DNA of 64,000 nucleotides from Microvirga mediterraneensis (GCF_013520865.1 NZ_JACDXJ010000001.1:4639418-4703417), one strand, 5' to 3'. Positions 35,291 to 46,900 are shown, numbered from the stretch's first letter. The notes: generated by a model not told the origin, from the letters alone. Translations and numbers: made by a program.

Positions 35291-36175
35291 TCACATAGCC
35301 TCCCGGTTTCCAGATGGCTGTGCGCCGTCTATGCCGCTGATGCGGTCGAGCCCGTGGAAGACCGTCATGGAGTCGCGGCGGGCGATCCCGATGAGCATAA
35401 TATCCAGTTGCCGCGCCCGCTCCAAGGCGAGCGAGGTCGGTGCCGAGATCGAAACGAGGGTCTTCGCCCCAAAGGCGGCAACTTTCTCAACCAGCTCGAA
35501 GGAACAGCGGCTCGTGACGACGGCGAAACCGCTGTCCGGCTTCGTGTCAGTCAGGCATGCGGCGCCGATGAGCTTATCGAGAGCATTATGGCGGCCGACA
35601 TCCTCGCGGACGTAGCGGATCGTTCCATCGAGATCGGCCCAGGCGGCCGCATGCACGGCATGGGTCAGCTCGTTGAGAACCTGCCGGCGATCAAGGTCCT
35701 GGAGGGCCGAATGGATGGCCGACAAGGCGATGACCGGGGCATTCCCTTCTGGAGTTCGGGCGTGCGGCAGAGCCTTGAGATCATCGATGCCGCACAATCC
35801 GCAGCCCGTTCGCCCCGACAGAGCGCGTTTGCGCGCCAGATGCTCGTGCAGCCTGTTGGGGACCAGATCGATGGCAAGACGAAGGCCGCGCTCATCCGGC
35901 TCGACGCGAATGCCGCGAATGTCCTGCGGATGCTTGATGATGCCCTCGGTCAGGCTGAAGCCTAGAGCAAAATCCTCAAGGTCGGAGGGCGTCGTCATCA
36001 TGACGGCGAACGGAATTCCGCCATAGACGAGATTGACCGGCACCTCCGACGGGATGGCCCGCGCTCCTCGCGACACTCCGGTCCCATTGAAAGGGATGAC
36101 CGCAATCGGCGCCTCCAGAGCCGTGGGGCAGGCGGAATTCTCATTCTCCTGCCTGGCATCGTCAACCGCATTCAT
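35291..36175 (-). CDS. fdhD: Formate dehydrogenase accessory sulfurtransferase FdhD
   Basis: A 294-residue protein that transfers sulfur from IscS to the bis-molybdopterin guanine dinucleotide cofactor of formate dehydrogenase. The redox-active cysteine loop [13 protein letters not shown] is present, with upstream [37 protein letters not shown] and the downstream [12 protein letters not shown] motif. I take the ATG at 36175 (MNAVDDARQ); a start 8 codons earlier is possible. It is divergent from selD and belongs to the selenium formate dehydrogenase locus. Confidence 0.92.
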   Translation of the reverse strand: MNAVDDARQENENSACPTALEAPIAVIPFNGTGVSRGARAIPSEVPVNLVYGGIPFAVMMTTPSDLEDFALGFSLTEGIIKHPQDIRGIRVEPDERGLRLAIDLVPNRLHEHLARKRALSGRTGCGLCGIDDLKALPHARTPEGNAPVIALSAIHSALQDLDRRQVLNELTHAVHAAAWADLDGTIRYVREDVGRHNALDKLIGAACLTDTKPDSGFAVVTSRCSFELVEKVAAFGAKTLVSISAPTSLALERARQLDIMLIGIARRDSMTVFHGLDRISGIDGAQPSGNREAM

Positions 36176-36370
36176 CGGATCCCCTGCTCCCAAGCACATT
36201 CCTGGCCAGTCATTGGCAGCCGCTCCATAGGGGCACTGAGCTCAACGAAACGCAAGATCCCGTTCCTGCTCCGGAGGGCTTGGCTTTCAGGGCAACGCCG
36301 CGGAGACGGACGTGGTTGCGTTATGGTCCCGGACCTGAAACCATGGTTTGGCGATGGGAGGAAGACGCTC

Positions 36371-37417
36371 ATGGATACGCACAACGTTCGGCTCAGTCAT
36401 TTGTCCCATGGCGGCGGATGCGGATGCAAACTGGCACCGTCCGTCCTCCAGCAACTCCTCTCCGAACAGCCGGTGGCCGGACCGTTCCGGCAACTCCTCG
36501 TCGGCACCGAAACGGCGGATGATGCCGCGGTCTGGCAATTGGACGACGAGACCTGCATCATCGCGACCATGGACTTCTTCATGCCCATGGTTGATGACCC
36601 GTTCGATTTCGGACGCATCGCGGCGACCAATGCCATTTCCGACATCTACGCCATGGGCGGCCGCCCGATCATGGCCTTAGCGATCCTCGGCATGCCGCTG
36701 GGCAAGATCGCGCCTGCGACCGTCCGGGACATTCTGAAAGGGGGCGCCGCGATCTGCGCCGAGGCCGGCATTCCGGTGGCTGGCGGGCACTCCATCGACT
36801 GCCCCGAACCTGTCTACGGCCTTGCGGTGATCGGAACGGCGAAACCCAGCGAGATTCGCCGCAACAGCGGCGCGCAAGCCGGAGACGTGCTGATCCTGAC
36901 GAAATCCCTCGGCATCGGCATCTATTCGGCGGCCTTCAAGAAGGATGCACTTTCCCCTGAGGCCTATGCGGAGATGATGAACTCAGTCACCCTGCTGAAC
37001 AGGATCGGCGCCGAACTCGCTCGGGATCCCGACGTTCATGCCATCACGGATGTCACCGGATTCGGCATTCTCGGCCACGGCCTCGAAATGGCCCGTGGGT
37101 CCGGCCTGACCCTGAGCATCGACCATGCCCTCCTGCCCCTGCTCCGGGAAGCCGAGTCGCTTGCCCGGAACGGTTATGTGACAGGCGCCTCGACCCGCAA
37201 CTGGGACAGCTACAGAGACGGCATCCTGCTGCCCGACGGCCTCGAGCCATGGCGGAGGCAGTTGCTCACGGACCCCCAGACCTCGGGCGGGCTCCTCGTC
37301 GCCTGCGCACCGGAGCGGGCAGAGCGCATTCTCGGGCAAATCGTCGAGGCGGGCTATCCCTCCGCCCGGATCGTCGGCTACGCGGAGGCGGGTTCCCCGC
37401 AGGTCAATGTGGTCTAG
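36371..37417 (+). CDS. selD: Selenophosphate synthetase
   Basis: A 348-residue enzyme that makes monoselenophosphate from selenide and ATP for tRNA-Sec charging. The N-terminal Gly-rich loop has HGGGCGCKL, with Cys in the position that is Sec or Cys in other SelD proteins and the conserved Lys next to it. The AIRS-type domains follow ([11 protein letters not shown]..., [28 protein letters not shown]). The ATG at 36371 (MDTHNVRL) gives the normal SelD length. Confidence 0.95.
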   Translation: MDTHNVRLSHLSHGGGCGCKLAPSVLQQLLSEQPVAGPFRQLLVGTETADDAAVWQLDDETCIIATMDFFMPMVDDPFDFGRIAATNAISDIYAMGGRPIMALAILGMPLGKIAPATVRDILKGGAAICAEAGIPVAGGHSIDCPEPVYGLAVIGTAKPSEIRRNSGAQAGDVLILTKSLGIGIYSAAFKKDALSPEAYAEMMNSVTLLNRIGAELARDPDVHAITDVTGFGILGHGLEMARGSGLTLSIDHALLPLLREAESLARNGYVTGASTRNWDSYRDGILLPDGLEPWRRQLLTDPQTSGGLLVACAPERAERILGQIVEAGYPSARIVGYAEAGSPQVNVV

Positions 37418-37484
37418 AAGGTTCCGGAACCCGTTGTGCTTCGCCACGTTGCTCCAACAGCTTAGCCAACAGGAGCCGGATGCG

Positions 37485-37820
37485 ATGCGTGCCCCCCTGA
37501 TCCTTTTCGTTGCGGCTGTCGGCTTGTCGACACCATGCTTAGCGCAGAGTGCAGCACAGAACCCATGCCCTGAAGAGCCTGCAACCACCGCCGCCACGGC
37601 ACCTGATCCGAACAACCAGGCCTCGGGCACCTCGCCGGGAACGGCAGGATCGACCGGCTGGACGGGCGGTCTCGGTGGCTCCTATATCGGCACAGCTCCA
37701 AAGGGACCCACTCCGGGATCGGCGTCAGATCATCCCGCGACAGCAAGTGGCCTCGACCCGACGAAAAACACTGCCGCGGCTCCGGCCGCGCAGTCCCGCG
37801 GATGCGCGCCATCCCGTTGA
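37485..37820 (+). CDS. Hypothetical secreted low-complexity protein
   Basis: A 111-residue protein with a clear signal peptide (MRAPLILFVAAVGLSTPCLA, cleaved before QSAAQ). The mature part is rich in Ala, Thr, Gly and Pro with a central GSTGWTGGLGGSYIGT segment. No family is recognised. It has a GGAG ribosome site and follows selD by 67 bases, but nothing indicates a link to selenium. Confidence 0.6.
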   Translation: MRAPLILFVAAVGLSTPCLAQSAAQNPCPEEPATTAATAPDPNNQASGTSPGTAGSTGWTGGLGGSYIGTAPKGPTPGSASDHPATASGLDPTKNTAAAPAAQSRGCAPSR

Positions 37821-37842
37821 GCGAGGTACTGGGTGACGGTTG

Positions 37843-39921
37843 CTAACATCGTCCGTGCGTCAGGCCGCCGGGGGATGATGGCGGAAGAGAGTGGGAGTCG
37901 AACCCACCTAGGACCGGCTCGCGGCCCCACCCGGATTTGAAGTCCGGACGCCCCACCGGGGACGCCTCTCCTCCATGAGCATCATCGATCGGCGGAATCG
38001 CGCTAAAGAGATCCAGCCGATGAGGATTGATGCGACGAAGATCGCCGCGACGCAAGGTGACACCGTGACGGTCGAAGAATTCCAGGATCTGGATGGCGAC
38101 CTTGCGCCCATTCTGGACGCAGTCCCGGAACTGCGCCGCCGTAAACTGCCCGTCGGGCGCATGAGAAGCGAGCTCCCGGATGATCCCGACCATTTCGTCG
38201 ACCGTGCTGCGCAGGAAGAAATGGTCTTGAGCAACCTCGTCGAGTTGTCCGAGACGGCTCAGAAGCTTGCAAAGACGACGGATCTCATTTTCCGGTACGC
38301 CCATCTGGCTAGCGATGTCGCGCACGCGAGGGGGACGGAAGCGCTCCTCACCCACAAGAAGCGGCTGAATCGCCCGCCACGTGCCCTCCTCCCGGTCGTC
38401 GAGACGCACCTCGTGCCCCGGCAGGCGCACCCATGAACCGTCGAGCTTGATGCAGCCATTCGCGACGAGGGACTGCAATGCAACCCGGAAGGCCGGTGCC
38501 GGCAGGCGCGGTTCGCACTGAAGGCGCAGGCGCTCGAAACCCATCCCTTGGAGATCCGGGTTCTCCCTGTGGAACACGTCGAGACTACCGATCAACCCGG
38601 CCTCGAAGGCAACCCAACGCTCTCCTGCAAGCGCCAGAATGGCCGGGCCTGCAGCAAGGCGTACGCATCCAAGCCTGTCGGCAAGACCGGTGACGACGTC
38701 GAGCGACATGGCACGGTCCCGAGCGAAGGTCACGAGGTCGAGGAACCAAGGCTGCACTGCGGTCAAGCTCTTCATGGCGAGGGCCGGATCGGCCTCTGCC
38801 AGAGCGGAGATTTGCGCGTGCCGCTCCCCACTGCGCCGGTGACGGGTGGGAGCGCGCAGGTCGATAAAGAATCCGCCTCCGATGGTCCGCTGGGCGGAGG
38901 TGTCGCGTACCACGAAGCGATCATGCGCGGCGGCGGAGATCGGCCGGTCGAGGACGAGTTGCACCATGCTTCTCGCGCCCGGCTGCAAGGGCTCGTCCTG
39001 CAGAATAACAATTCGTGCTCCGACCTCAACGGCTGCATGATGCAGGCGAACGGGAAACCATTGGCCCACGGGTTTCTTCTCGCTCGGGAGAATGCGCAGG
39101 CTCGCATCGATCCTGTCGGTCGGCGCATGAATCTCAGGTGCGAGCACCATATCGCCCCGGACGATGCTATCCTTCGATATGCTCTCTCCTACCAGATTAA
39201 GGGCGCAGCGCTGCCCTGTGACGCCGCGTTCCGCAGCGCGGTTCTGGGCATGAAGCGAACGTACGCGGACCGTGCGTCCAGATGGGCTGACGACCACCTG
39301 ATCACCGATGGAAACCGAACCGGAGAGCACGGTTCCCGTCACCACCGTCCCAGCGCCGGATAGGACGAAGCTGCGGTCGACCGACAGGCGAAAGAGGCCG
39401 GCCTCGTCCCTCTCTCTCCTGGTTGATGCCGCTGCTTGCAGACATGATTTGAGCGCCTCGCGTCCTTCGCCGTTGACGACCGACACGGGAAGAATGGGGA
39501 ACTCTGCCAAGACCGTGCCTGCTAGAGCATGACGGATCTGCGCGGTCGCCTCTGCGCGGCGTTCCTTGCTTGCGAGGTCGGCTTTGCTGAGCACAACAAC
39601 GCCCTGATCAATTCCCAGGATGTCGATGATCGCAAGATGTTCGAGCGTCTGCGGCTTCACAGCATCGTTCGCCGCGACCACGAGCATGACGAAATCGACG
39701 CCGCCGGCACCCGCGACCATGGTATGGACGAATCGCTCATGGCCGGGCACATCCACGAAGCCGATCACGTCGCCGTTGTCCTGAGGCCAGTAGGCGAAGC
39801 CGAGATCGATGGTGATGCCGCGCGCCTTTTCTTCCTTGAGACGGTCCGCGTCGACACCCGTCAGTGCTTTGACGAGGGCCGTCTTGCCGTGATCGATGTG
39901 GCCCGCCGTGCCGACGATCAA
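37843..39921 (-). CDS. selB: Selenocysteine-specific elongation factor SelB
   Basis: A 692-residue EF-Tu-like GTPase that delivers Sec-tRNA to UGA codons marked by a SECIS hairpin. G1 ([11 protein letters not shown]), G3 ([10 protein letters not shown]) and G4 (VLSKAD) motifs are seen at the N-terminus. The C-terminal third contains the winged-helix repeats that bind SECIS. The most likely start is a TTG at 39921 overlapping the selA stop (TTGA), because the family begins IVGTAGH at once and longer readings add atypical sequence. The last ~45 codons run through the tRNA-Sec gene and 35 bases beyond, giving a non-family tail ([13 protein letters not shown]...). Confidence 0.93.
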   Translation of the reverse strand: MIVGTAGHIDHGKTALVKALTGVDADRLKEEKARGITIDLGFAYWPQDNGDVIGFVDVPGHERFVHTMVAGAGGVDFVMLVVAANDAVKPQTLEHLAIIDILGIDQGVVVLSKADLASKERRAEATAQIRHALAGTVLAEFPILPVSVVNGEGREALKSCLQAAASTRRERDEAGLFRLSVDRSFVLSGAGTVVTGTVLSGSVSIGDQVVVSPSGRTVRVRSLHAQNRAAERGVTGQRCALNLVGESISKDSIVRGDMVLAPEIHAPTDRIDASLRILPSEKKPVGQWFPVRLHHAAVEVGARIVILQDEPLQPGARSMVQLVLDRPISAAAHDRFVVRDTSAQRTIGGGFFIDLRAPTRHRRSGERHAQISALAEADPALAMKSLTAVQPWFLDLVTFARDRAMSLDVVTGLADRLGCVRLAAGPAILALAGERWVAFEAGLIGSLDVFHRENPDLQGMGFERLRLQCEPRLPAPAFRVALQSLVANGCIKLDGSWVRLPGHEVRLDDREEGTWRAIQPLLVGEERFRPPRVRDIASQMGVPENEIRRLCKLLSRLGQLDEVAQDHFFLRSTVDEMVGIIRELASHAPDGQFTAAQFRDCVQNGRKVAIQILEFFDRHGVTLRRGDLRRINPHRLDLFSAIPPIDDAHGGEASPVGRPDFKSGWGREPVLGGFDSHSLPPSSPGGLTHGRC
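37879..37974 (-). tRNA. selC: Selenocysteine tRNA (anticodon UCA)
   Basis: On the minus strand this 96-base gene has a long 8-base-pair acceptor stem (GGAGGAGA pairing with TCTCTTCC, one G-U), the anticodon arm CCGGACTTCAAATCCGG with anticodon UCA, a long variable arm (GGGGCCGC/GAGCCGG region), a T arm with GTTCGAC and an encoded GCCA end. Size and the 8-bp acceptor are diagnostic of bacterial tRNA-Sec. The gene lies wholly inside the 3' end of the selB reading frame on the same strand. Confidence 0.95.
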
Positions 39922-41321
39922 GAGGTGACCTCGATGCGTAGGAATGAAAGATTTCTCCGGAAAATGCCCTCGTCTTCCAGGCACCTGAGATCGAAGACGA
40001 GCGCCCCGTCGGCCACGCGCCCGATCACGGGCCATGGAAGCTTTCTGAAGGCCGCGCTCAGCGCTTCTACCGCCCGCCCTCCATCTTTCGTCCGCATCAA
40101 GAGTCCGAAGCTCGGGATCGTATCGAGCGGCAAAGCCCCCGAGCCGATCTGGCTTGCGCATGGCGCGGCTTCGACGACGGCGCTGCCTCCCAGGATTTCG
40201 GCCAGAACTGGGGCGAGGCGAAGGGCCTGCTGCCGCACGTCTTCCACGTTCCGCGCCAGGAAACCCATGGTGGGAAGTCTCTGGGCGAGCCGGTCGGGAT
40301 CGCGATAGAGTCGCAAGGTCGCCTCGCAGGCTGCGAGCCGCATCTTGTCCACCCGCAAGGCACGCTTCATGGGGTTGCGGTTGATGGTGGCGATGAGATC
40401 CTTGCGTCCGACGATGAAGCCCGCCTGCGGCCCGCCGAGAAGCTTGTCACCGGAGAACGTGATCAGGTCCGCCCCCTCCTCTACCGCCTCGCGGACGGTA
40501 GGTTCCTTCCTGAGGCCGAACCGGGACAGATCGACCAGCGTTCCCGAGCCGAGATCGTTGACGAAGGGCACGTTGCGCTGCCGCGCGAGCTTCGCAAGTT
40601 CGCGGGCGCCGACCTCCGTGGTAAAACCTTCGATGCGGTAGTTCGAGGTGTGGACCTTTAGGATGAGCCCAGTCTCAAGACTCATCGCGTCCGCATAATC
40701 GCGTGGATGGGTGCGGTTCGTGGTGCCAACCTCGCGCAGGAGGACTCCTGCCCGCGCCATGATCTCAGGCATGCGGAACGCGCCGCCGATCTCGATCAGT
40801 TCGCCACGAGAGACGATGGCTTCCCTACCCTGCGCGAGGGTGTTGAGGACCAGAAGCACCGCCGCTGCATTGTTGTTGACGAGGGTCGCATCCTCCGCGC
40901 CCGTCAACTCGCAGACGAGCGCGCGGACATGGTCGTCGCGCTCTCCTCTCCTGCCACTGGCGAGATCGAATTCGAGGGAGACGGCATCGCGCATGGCAGC
41001 CGTTGCGGCTTTGATGGCTTCTTCCGCCAGAACCGCGCGACCGAGATTGGTGTGGAGCACTGTACCGGTCAGATTGAAGACCGGCTTCAGCCGTGGCTCC
41101 GCCCGCGCGTCGAGATGGGCCAGGACGGACGCGACAATGGTCTCATCGTCGATCTCCGCTCCAGGCCGCACGTCCTCCCGCAGCGCCGCGAGGGTATCGC
41201 GTACGGCTTGCGTGGTTTCCGCGCGCCCGTGTTTCTCGACAAGGGCCGCGACATTCGGCTGACGAAGTACGCGGTCGACCGAAGGGAGACGACGCAAGGG
41301 AGAAGGAGCCACTTCGGTCAT
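39918..41321 (-). CDS. selA: L-seryl-tRNA(Sec) selenium transferase
   Basis: A 467-residue PLP enzyme that converts Ser-tRNA-Sec to Sec-tRNA-Sec using selenophosphate. The family block FNLTGTVLHTNLGRAVL, the PLP-binding SGDKLLGGPQAGFIVG (catalytic Lys) and the NNNAAAVLLVLNTLAQGREAIVSRGELIEIGGAFR stretch are all present. The ATG at 41321 (MTEVAPSPL) begins two bases after the fdhE stop. It is co-transcribed with fdhE upstream and selB downstream. Confidence 0.95.
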   Translation of the reverse strand: MTEVAPSPLRRLPSVDRVLRQPNVAALVEKHGRAETTQAVRDTLAALREDVRPGAEIDDETIVASVLAHLDARAEPRLKPVFNLTGTVLHTNLGRAVLAEEAIKAATAAMRDAVSLEFDLASGRRGERDDHVRALVCELTGAEDATLVNNNAAAVLLVLNTLAQGREAIVSRGELIEIGGAFRMPEIMARAGVLLREVGTTNRTHPRDYADAMSLETGLILKVHTSNYRIEGFTTEVGARELAKLARQRNVPFVNDLGSGTLVDLSRFGLRKEPTVREAVEEGADLITFSGDKLLGGPQAGFIVGRKDLIATINRNPMKRALRVDKMRLAACEATLRLYRDPDRLAQRLPTMGFLARNVEDVRQQALRLAPVLAEILGGSAVVEAAPCASQIGSGALPLDTIPSFGLLMRTKDGGRAVEALSAAFRKLPWPVIGRVADGALVFDLRCLEDEGIFRRNLSFLRIEVTS

Positions 41322-41323
41322 TC

Positions 41324-42241
41324 CTAAATCCCGAGCAGGAAGGGGTTGAAGCTGCCGCGGCGATATTCCCCATCCTTTAAGAGAATGTCGAGCCCAAGGC
41401 TGGCGATGTCGTCCGCAACCGGATCGAGCGTCATGTCCTTCTGCTGGTAAAGGATTTTGACATAGCTTCGGCACGTGTCACAGCACTCCGCCTTGATCGT
41501 CCCGGCTCCGCCTTCGATCTCCTGATATCCGATCCCTTTGCCTGAGCTGCACAGCACACATTTCACGCGAACGACATTCCAAAGCGTTCCGCACAGGGAG
41601 CAGGAACAATAGCGCGTGCCTTCGGCTTCCATCCATCCGACCACGAGGGACGAGGTGGGCGCACCGCCGCAGCAGGGACATACGCCATCGGTAATCCGGG
41701 TGAGTTTATCCTTGTCGAGCCTCGCCGCCAGGCGGGCGAAATGAACCTGTAATCCCGCCGCCACATAGACGTGCTCCGCGATGGCATCGGCTGGGATGGA
41801 ATCGGTGAGGACGCTGCGCATCATGACGCGCATCTCTTCCGCCGGGGCCGCTTTCACCCGCGCAAGAGCAGCCTGCGCCTCATTCGGCTTGGCCAGGGAT
41901 ACGACAGCATCGAAGAGACGGCCCAGGGTTGTGCATACGACGTCGTCCATATCGACCCGATTGCGGTCGAGTGGCGGCATGGCGAATTTGCGGGCACGGT
42001 CGAGGGCATCCGTGAATGGAAGCTGGGGCTCAGGCAAATTATCCTGAATGGCACTCTGGGCCGCCGCGATACCTGCGATGAATCGCAGGTAAGGCGCCAA
42101 CTCGTTCGCCTGCGCCAAGAATTCGAGCCGCTCGCTTCGCGCCTCGAACAAGCGTCGCGGATCGGGCAGCTTGACAAATGGAGGGGCAGGGACGCGACCG
42201 ATGGAAGCGGGATTGGGATCGACGGAACCTGGATGTGTCAT
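41324..42241 (-). CDS. fdhE: Formate dehydrogenase accessory protein FdhE
   Basis: A 305-residue rubredoxin-like protein needed for assembly of respiratory formate dehydrogenases. Four Cys pairs bind iron: CPCCGGAPTSS, CSCSLCG, CVLCSSGKG and CCDTCRSY. The N-terminal segment (PFVKLPDPRRLFEARSERLEFLA) is typical. It lies between the gamma-subunit gene and selA, 40 bases after the former's stop. Confidence 0.93.
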   Translation of the reverse strand: MTHPGSVDPNPASIGRVPAPPFVKLPDPRRLFEARSERLEFLAQANELAPYLRFIAGIAAAQSAIQDNLPEPQLPFTDALDRARKFAMPPLDRNRVDMDDVVCTTLGRLFDAVVSLAKPNEAQAALARVKAAPAEEMRVMMRSVLTDSIPADAIAEHVYVAAGLQVHFARLAARLDKDKLTRITDGVCPCCGGAPTSSLVVGWMEAEGTRYCSCSLCGTLWNVVRVKCVLCSSGKGIGYQEIEGGAGTIKAECCDTCRSYVKILYQQKDMTLDPVADDIASLGLDILLKDGEYRRGSFNPFLLGI

Positions 42242-42281
42242 GCAACCTCACGAACCGCACGGGTCACGTGTCATCATGCGC

Positions 42282-42977
42282 CTACTCGGCAGGTGTAACC
42301 GGCTTCTTCACTCTATGACGATCCGCCAACTCCTTCAACCAGAGCCGGTGATGCTTCCAGGCCCAGCCACCCGTCACCGAGCCGCGCGTCATGGCCCTGA
42401 GCGTTCCCCGCGCCCAGATCGCCGCATAAACATGGGCGATCCAGATGCAGATCAGCGCCACGGCCGTGAGCGAATGGATGAGCACCGCGACACGTTTCTG
42501 GGGAATGGTGGTCCAGTCGTAGAAATACTGATCCCAAATCGCGAGCCCGGTCAGGATCAAAGCAATGATCAGGAGCGACATGACCCAAAAATTGAACTTC
42601 TGGATCGGATTGTAGCGCCCGACCGGCGGTACCTTCTCCTCGTCGCCCTTGATCATGTCGCCGGCATGGGCGAGCCAGGCCCGATCCGCCTTCTCCGGCA
42701 GGTTGGCGCGCCAGAACCGGATGAAGAGACCCGCGAAGCTGAAAAACAGAACGACGCCAATCCAGGGATGGAGGGCCCGGGCGCTTTGTCCGCCGCCGAA
42801 CAGGCCCGTCAGGAAGAAGAGGGAGGGATGGAAAAAGGCAAGGCCGGAGAGAGCAAGAAGGACGAGCGATATCGCCGTGATCCAATGATTGGCCCGCGCG
42901 CCCAGATTATAACGATCGACGACGACCGGTTTACCCGGATGGATCGCATCTTCCTTCTCGATGCTCGTCTGTGCCAT
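42282..42977 (-). CDS. Formate dehydrogenase gamma subunit, cytochrome b556
   Basis: A 231-residue membrane cytochrome with four hydrophobic segments. It passes electrons from the beta subunit to quinone. Haem-ligand His candidates are in YNLGARANHWITAISLVLLALSGL (first helix), LHPWIGVVLFFSFAGLFIRFWRAN and the C-terminal IAHVYAAIWARGTLRAMTRGSVTGGWAWKHH. This is the FdoI/FdnI type. Its start is directly next to the beta-subunit stop. Confidence 0.92.
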   Translation of the reverse strand: MAQTSIEKEDAIHPGKPVVVDRYNLGARANHWITAISLVLLALSGLAFFHPSLFFLTGLFGGGQSARALHPWIGVVLFFSFAGLFIRFWRANLPEKADRAWLAHAGDMIKGDEEKVPPVGRYNPIQKFNFWVMSLLIIALILTGLAIWDQYFYDWTTIPQKRVAVLIHSLTAVALICIWIAHVYAAIWARGTLRAMTRGSVTGGWAWKHHRLWLKELADRHRVKKPVTPAE

Positions 42978-43927
42978 CAGGTCTTCTCCTTCACGAGATC
43001 CTCGGCCTTTTCCTCATCCTCCCGCGTGACCCGATTTGGGCTGACCAGCGCCGAATGGAGAACGCCTGCCGCCGCCGCGAGCCCCATGGCGGCGAAGCCG
43101 AGATACTTGGCCATTCCCTTCCAGGCATTCACGATGGGGCTGACCTTTGGGTCCTTCGGCAGTCCCGCATAGATCTCCGGCTGATCGTTGTGGTGCAAAA
43201 CGTACATCACATGCGTTCCTCCGACGCCCGGCGGATCATAGAGGCCGGCATTATCGTAGCCACGCGACTTGAGATCCTCGATGCGGCTGTCGGCCAGCTT
43301 CTTCATGTCGTCCTTTGTGCCGAAGCTTATCGCGTGGGTCGGGCAGGCCTTCGCGCAGGCAGGTCCCTGCCCCACGGCGACCCGGTCTGAGCAGAGCGTG
43401 CATTTATAGGCCGTATGATCGACCTTGGAGATGCGCGGGATGTTGAACGGACATCCCTTGATGCAATAGCCGCAGCCGATGCAGTTCTCGTGCACGAAAT
43501 CCACGATGCCGTTGGAATACTGCACGATGGCTCCGGGCGCGGGGCAGGCCTTCAGACAGCCAGGATCTTCGCAATGCATGCAGCCGTCCTTGCGGATCAG
43601 CCATTCGAGATTGCCCGTCTGCGGATTGTCCCATTCGGTGAACCGCATCAGGGTGAACATGTCGGGCGTCAGGTCATGCGGGTTCTCGTAGACACCCGTG
43701 TTGGTCTCGATCGCCGGATGAGTATCGTTCCACTCAATGCATGCCGACTGGCAGGCCTTGCAGCCGATGCATTTCGATACGTCTATGAGTTTCGCGACGG
43801 GTTCCAGCTGCCGCGCGGGCGGTGGTATGGTCGAAGCGGAGCGGCGAACGAGATCCCGCTCCGTCAGGTTTGTATTGGCGGCGGCGACCGGCGGATTGCT
43901 GGTTGCGGTATGAGGACTGGGTTCCAT
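42977..43927 (-). CDS. Formate dehydrogenase beta subunit, four [4Fe-4S] clusters
   Basis: A 316-residue electron-transfer subunit of FdnH/FdoH type. Four ferredoxin motifs are visible: [49 protein letters not shown] and [27 protein letters not shown]-terminal transmembrane helix (about residues 270-295) anchors it to the periplasmic face. It overlaps the gamma gene by one base and follows the alpha gene closely. Confidence 0.95.
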   Translation of the reverse strand: MEPSPHTATSNPPVAAANTNLTERDLVRRSASTIPPPARQLEPVAKLIDVSKCIGCKACQSACIEWNDTHPAIETNTGVYENPHDLTPDMFTLMRFTEWDNPQTGNLEWLIRKDGCMHCEDPGCLKACPAPGAIVQYSNGIVDFVHENCIGCGYCIKGCPFNIPRISKVDHTAYKCTLCSDRVAVGQGPACAKACPTHAISFGTKDDMKKLADSRIEDLKSRGYDNAGLYDPPGVGGTHVMYVLHHNDQPEIYAGLPKDPKVSPIVNAWKGMAKYLGFAAMGLAAAAGVLHSALVSPNRVTREDEEKAEDLVKEKT

Positions 43928-43938
43928 TCCGCTTCTCC

Positions 43939-46900
43939 TCAGACCGTTGCCGGCGCCGTCGTGGGCTCGATGTTGACCAGGAAAGCCTTGTATTCAGGCG
44001 TCTCGATATTGGCGTCGCCAACGAAAGGCGTGAGAGAATTCGGCCCCCAGCCCTTGCGCGCCTGGCCGGTGAAGCCCCAATGCAGCGGAATGCCCACCAC
44101 ATGGACGGACTTGCCGTCGCAGATGAGAGGCTTGATGCGCTTCGTCACGACGGCTTTCGCCTTCACCTCGCCGCGCTTGGACCAGACTCGCACCCATGAA
44201 CCGTGCGCGATGCCCTTTTCCGCCGCGAGCTGCTCGGAGATCTCTACGAAGAATTCCGGCTGAAGCGCCGCGTTCACACGATTGTGCTTCGTCCAATAGT
44301 GGAAATGCTCCGTGAGGCGATAAGAGGTCGCCGCATAGGGGAATTCCTCCGATGTGGCGAACTGCGCAACATCGCTCTGGAAGATACGCGCGACGGGATT
44401 GCCCCGGATTTTCGGCGCGATCACGTTGGCGATCGGAGCCTCGAATGGCTCGTAATGAACCGGGAATGGCCCTTCCCGCATGAGACCGCGGGCGAAGAGA
44501 CGCGACACGCCTTCCTGGTTCATGATGAAGGGGCCGACTTCGCCAGGCTTCGCAGTGGGTGCGATGTCCGGAACGTCGTAGCCTGACCATTTCGTTCCAT
44601 CCCAGGCGATCAGCTTGCGCGTCGGATCCCAAGGGTTGCCCTGTAGGTCCGCCGAGGCGCGGTTGTAGAGAATGCGCCGGTTGAGCGGCCAGGAGAACGA
44701 CCAGTTGGGATAGGCACCCGTGTCGTCCGGGTCGGTATTGTCCCGGCGCGCCATGTTGTTGCCGGCCTCGTTGAAGCAGCCGGAATAGATCCAGCAGGCG
44801 CAAGCGGTCGTGCCATCATCGCGCATGACGGAGAAGTTGACGAGCTGCTTGCCCTTCTCCAGCACGACCTTGGCCGGATCCGCCGGATCGGTGAGGGTCT
44901 CGACCGCATAGCCGTTGAGTTCCTTGGCGAGTTCTTCAGGGGAAGGCTCGTTCGGGTCCTGGTAGTTCCAGGTGAGATTGAGGATCGGATCCGGGAAGGC
45001 TCCGCCCTCTTTCTCGTAGAGCGCGCGCAGCCGCCGGTAGATCTGCGCCATGATCCACGTATCGTGCTTCGCCTCGCCGGGAGGGCTCCCGCCCGCCCAG
45101 TGCCATTGCAGCCAGCGGCCCGAATTGACCAGTGCGCCATCATCCTCCGCGAAGCAGGTCGAGGGAAGCTGGAACACCTCCGTCTGGATGGAGGAGGGAT
45201 TCACGTTGTTGTACTCGCCGTGGTTCTCCCAGAACCGGGACGTTTCCGTCTCCAGGGGATCCATGGTCACGAGCCATTTCAGCCGCGACAACGACTCCGT
45301 GATCTTCTGGCGGTTGGGGAAAGCCAGAAGCGGATTGAAACCCTGGCAGAAATATCCGTTCACCTTGCCCTGATGCATCATCTCGAAGGTGCGCAGCACG
45401 TCATAGGCGGGCACGTCGAGCTTGGGCAGGTACTGGTAGGCGAAGTCATTCTGCGCCGTCGCCGCGTCACCCCACATGATCTTCTGGAAGCTGACGAAGA
45501 ACTTCTTGTAGTTCTGCCAGTAGCTGGTCTGGTTCGGCCGCAGCGGCTTGAACGCCCGGCTCGACATGTAGGTCGCGAAATCAGCCTCCCGCTCCACCGG
45601 GATGTTCAGGTAGCCCGGTATCAGGTTCGACATGAGACCGATATCGGTCAGACCCTGAATGTTCGAATGTCCGCGCAGGGCATTCATGCCGCCGCCACGC
45701 ACGCCGATATTGCCAAGGATGAGCTGCAGCATCGCCATGGATCGGATGTTCTGCGATCCTTTGGAATGCTGGGTCCAGCCGAGCGCATACATCGACGTCA
45801 TAGTCTTTGTCGGAGACGAGCATTCGGAGATCATCTGCGCCACCTTCAGGAACTTGTCCTTGGGCGTGCCGCAGATACGTTCGACCATTTCGGGCGTGTA
45901 GGTCGCCACATGAGCCTTGAGCATGTTCCAGACGCAGCGCGGATGCTGCAGTGTATCATCGACCACGGCAAAGCCGTCCGGACCGATCTCGTACTCCCAA
46001 GTCGAACGATCGTAGTCGCGCTTGTTCTCGTCGTAGCCCGTGAACAGGCCGTCGTTATAGGCAAAGCCCTCCTTCACGATATAGGCCGCGTTGGTGAAGG
46101 CCTTCACGTATTCCCACTGCACCTTGTCGTTCTGGATGCAGTAATTGATCACGCCGAGCAGGAACGCGATATCAGTCCCCTGCCGAATGGGTGCGTAGAA
46201 GTCTGACACCGAGGCCGAGCGGGTATAGCGCGGATCGACGACGATCAGCTTCGCGCCACGATTGGCCTTCGCTTCCGTGACCCATTTGAAGCCGCACGGA
46301 TGCGCTTCAGCGGCATTGCCGCCCATGATGACGACGAGATCCGTATTACGGATATCCGTCCAAGAATTGGTCATCGCGCCACGACCGAAAGTTGGGCCCA
46401 GACTGGACACCGTGGGGCCGTGTCAAACGCGCGCCTGATTATCGAATGCGACGATTCCCGTGCTGCGGACGACCTTATAGGTCAGCCATGCTGTTTCGTT
46501 CGTGGTTGCCGAGGCGGCCAGGAAGCCGACCGTCGTCCAGCGATTGACCGGGACGCCGGCCTCGTTCGCGGCGATGAAGTTCGCGTCGCGATCTTCCTTC
46601 ATCAGCCTTGCAATGCGGTCGAGCGCCTGATCCCATGATATCCGCTCGAACTTGTCGGAACCCGGCTTGCGGACCATTGGGTATTTCAGGCGGGTCTCCG
46701 CCGTCACGAAATCCTTGAGGGCTGCCCCTTTCGGGCAGAGGGTGCCGCGGTTCGTCGGGTGGTCGGCATCACCTTCGATGTGGACGATCTCGGCAGTCTC
46801 GCCCTTCCGGAGGTCCCCCTTCGAATACATGATGATGCCACAGGCCACGGAGCAATACGGGCAGGTATTGCGCGTCTCCATCGTGTTCGTCAGCTTGAAG

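Noticed and set aside
39525..39545. CTAGAGCAT-like start of a fourth dispersed repeat
   Set aside because: It lies inside selB codons and lacks the GGAAAAGTGG core.
43939..46410. A separate headless formate dehydrogenase gene
   Set aside because: It is the downstream part of the alpha subunit after the in-frame selenocysteine UGA, not an independent gene.
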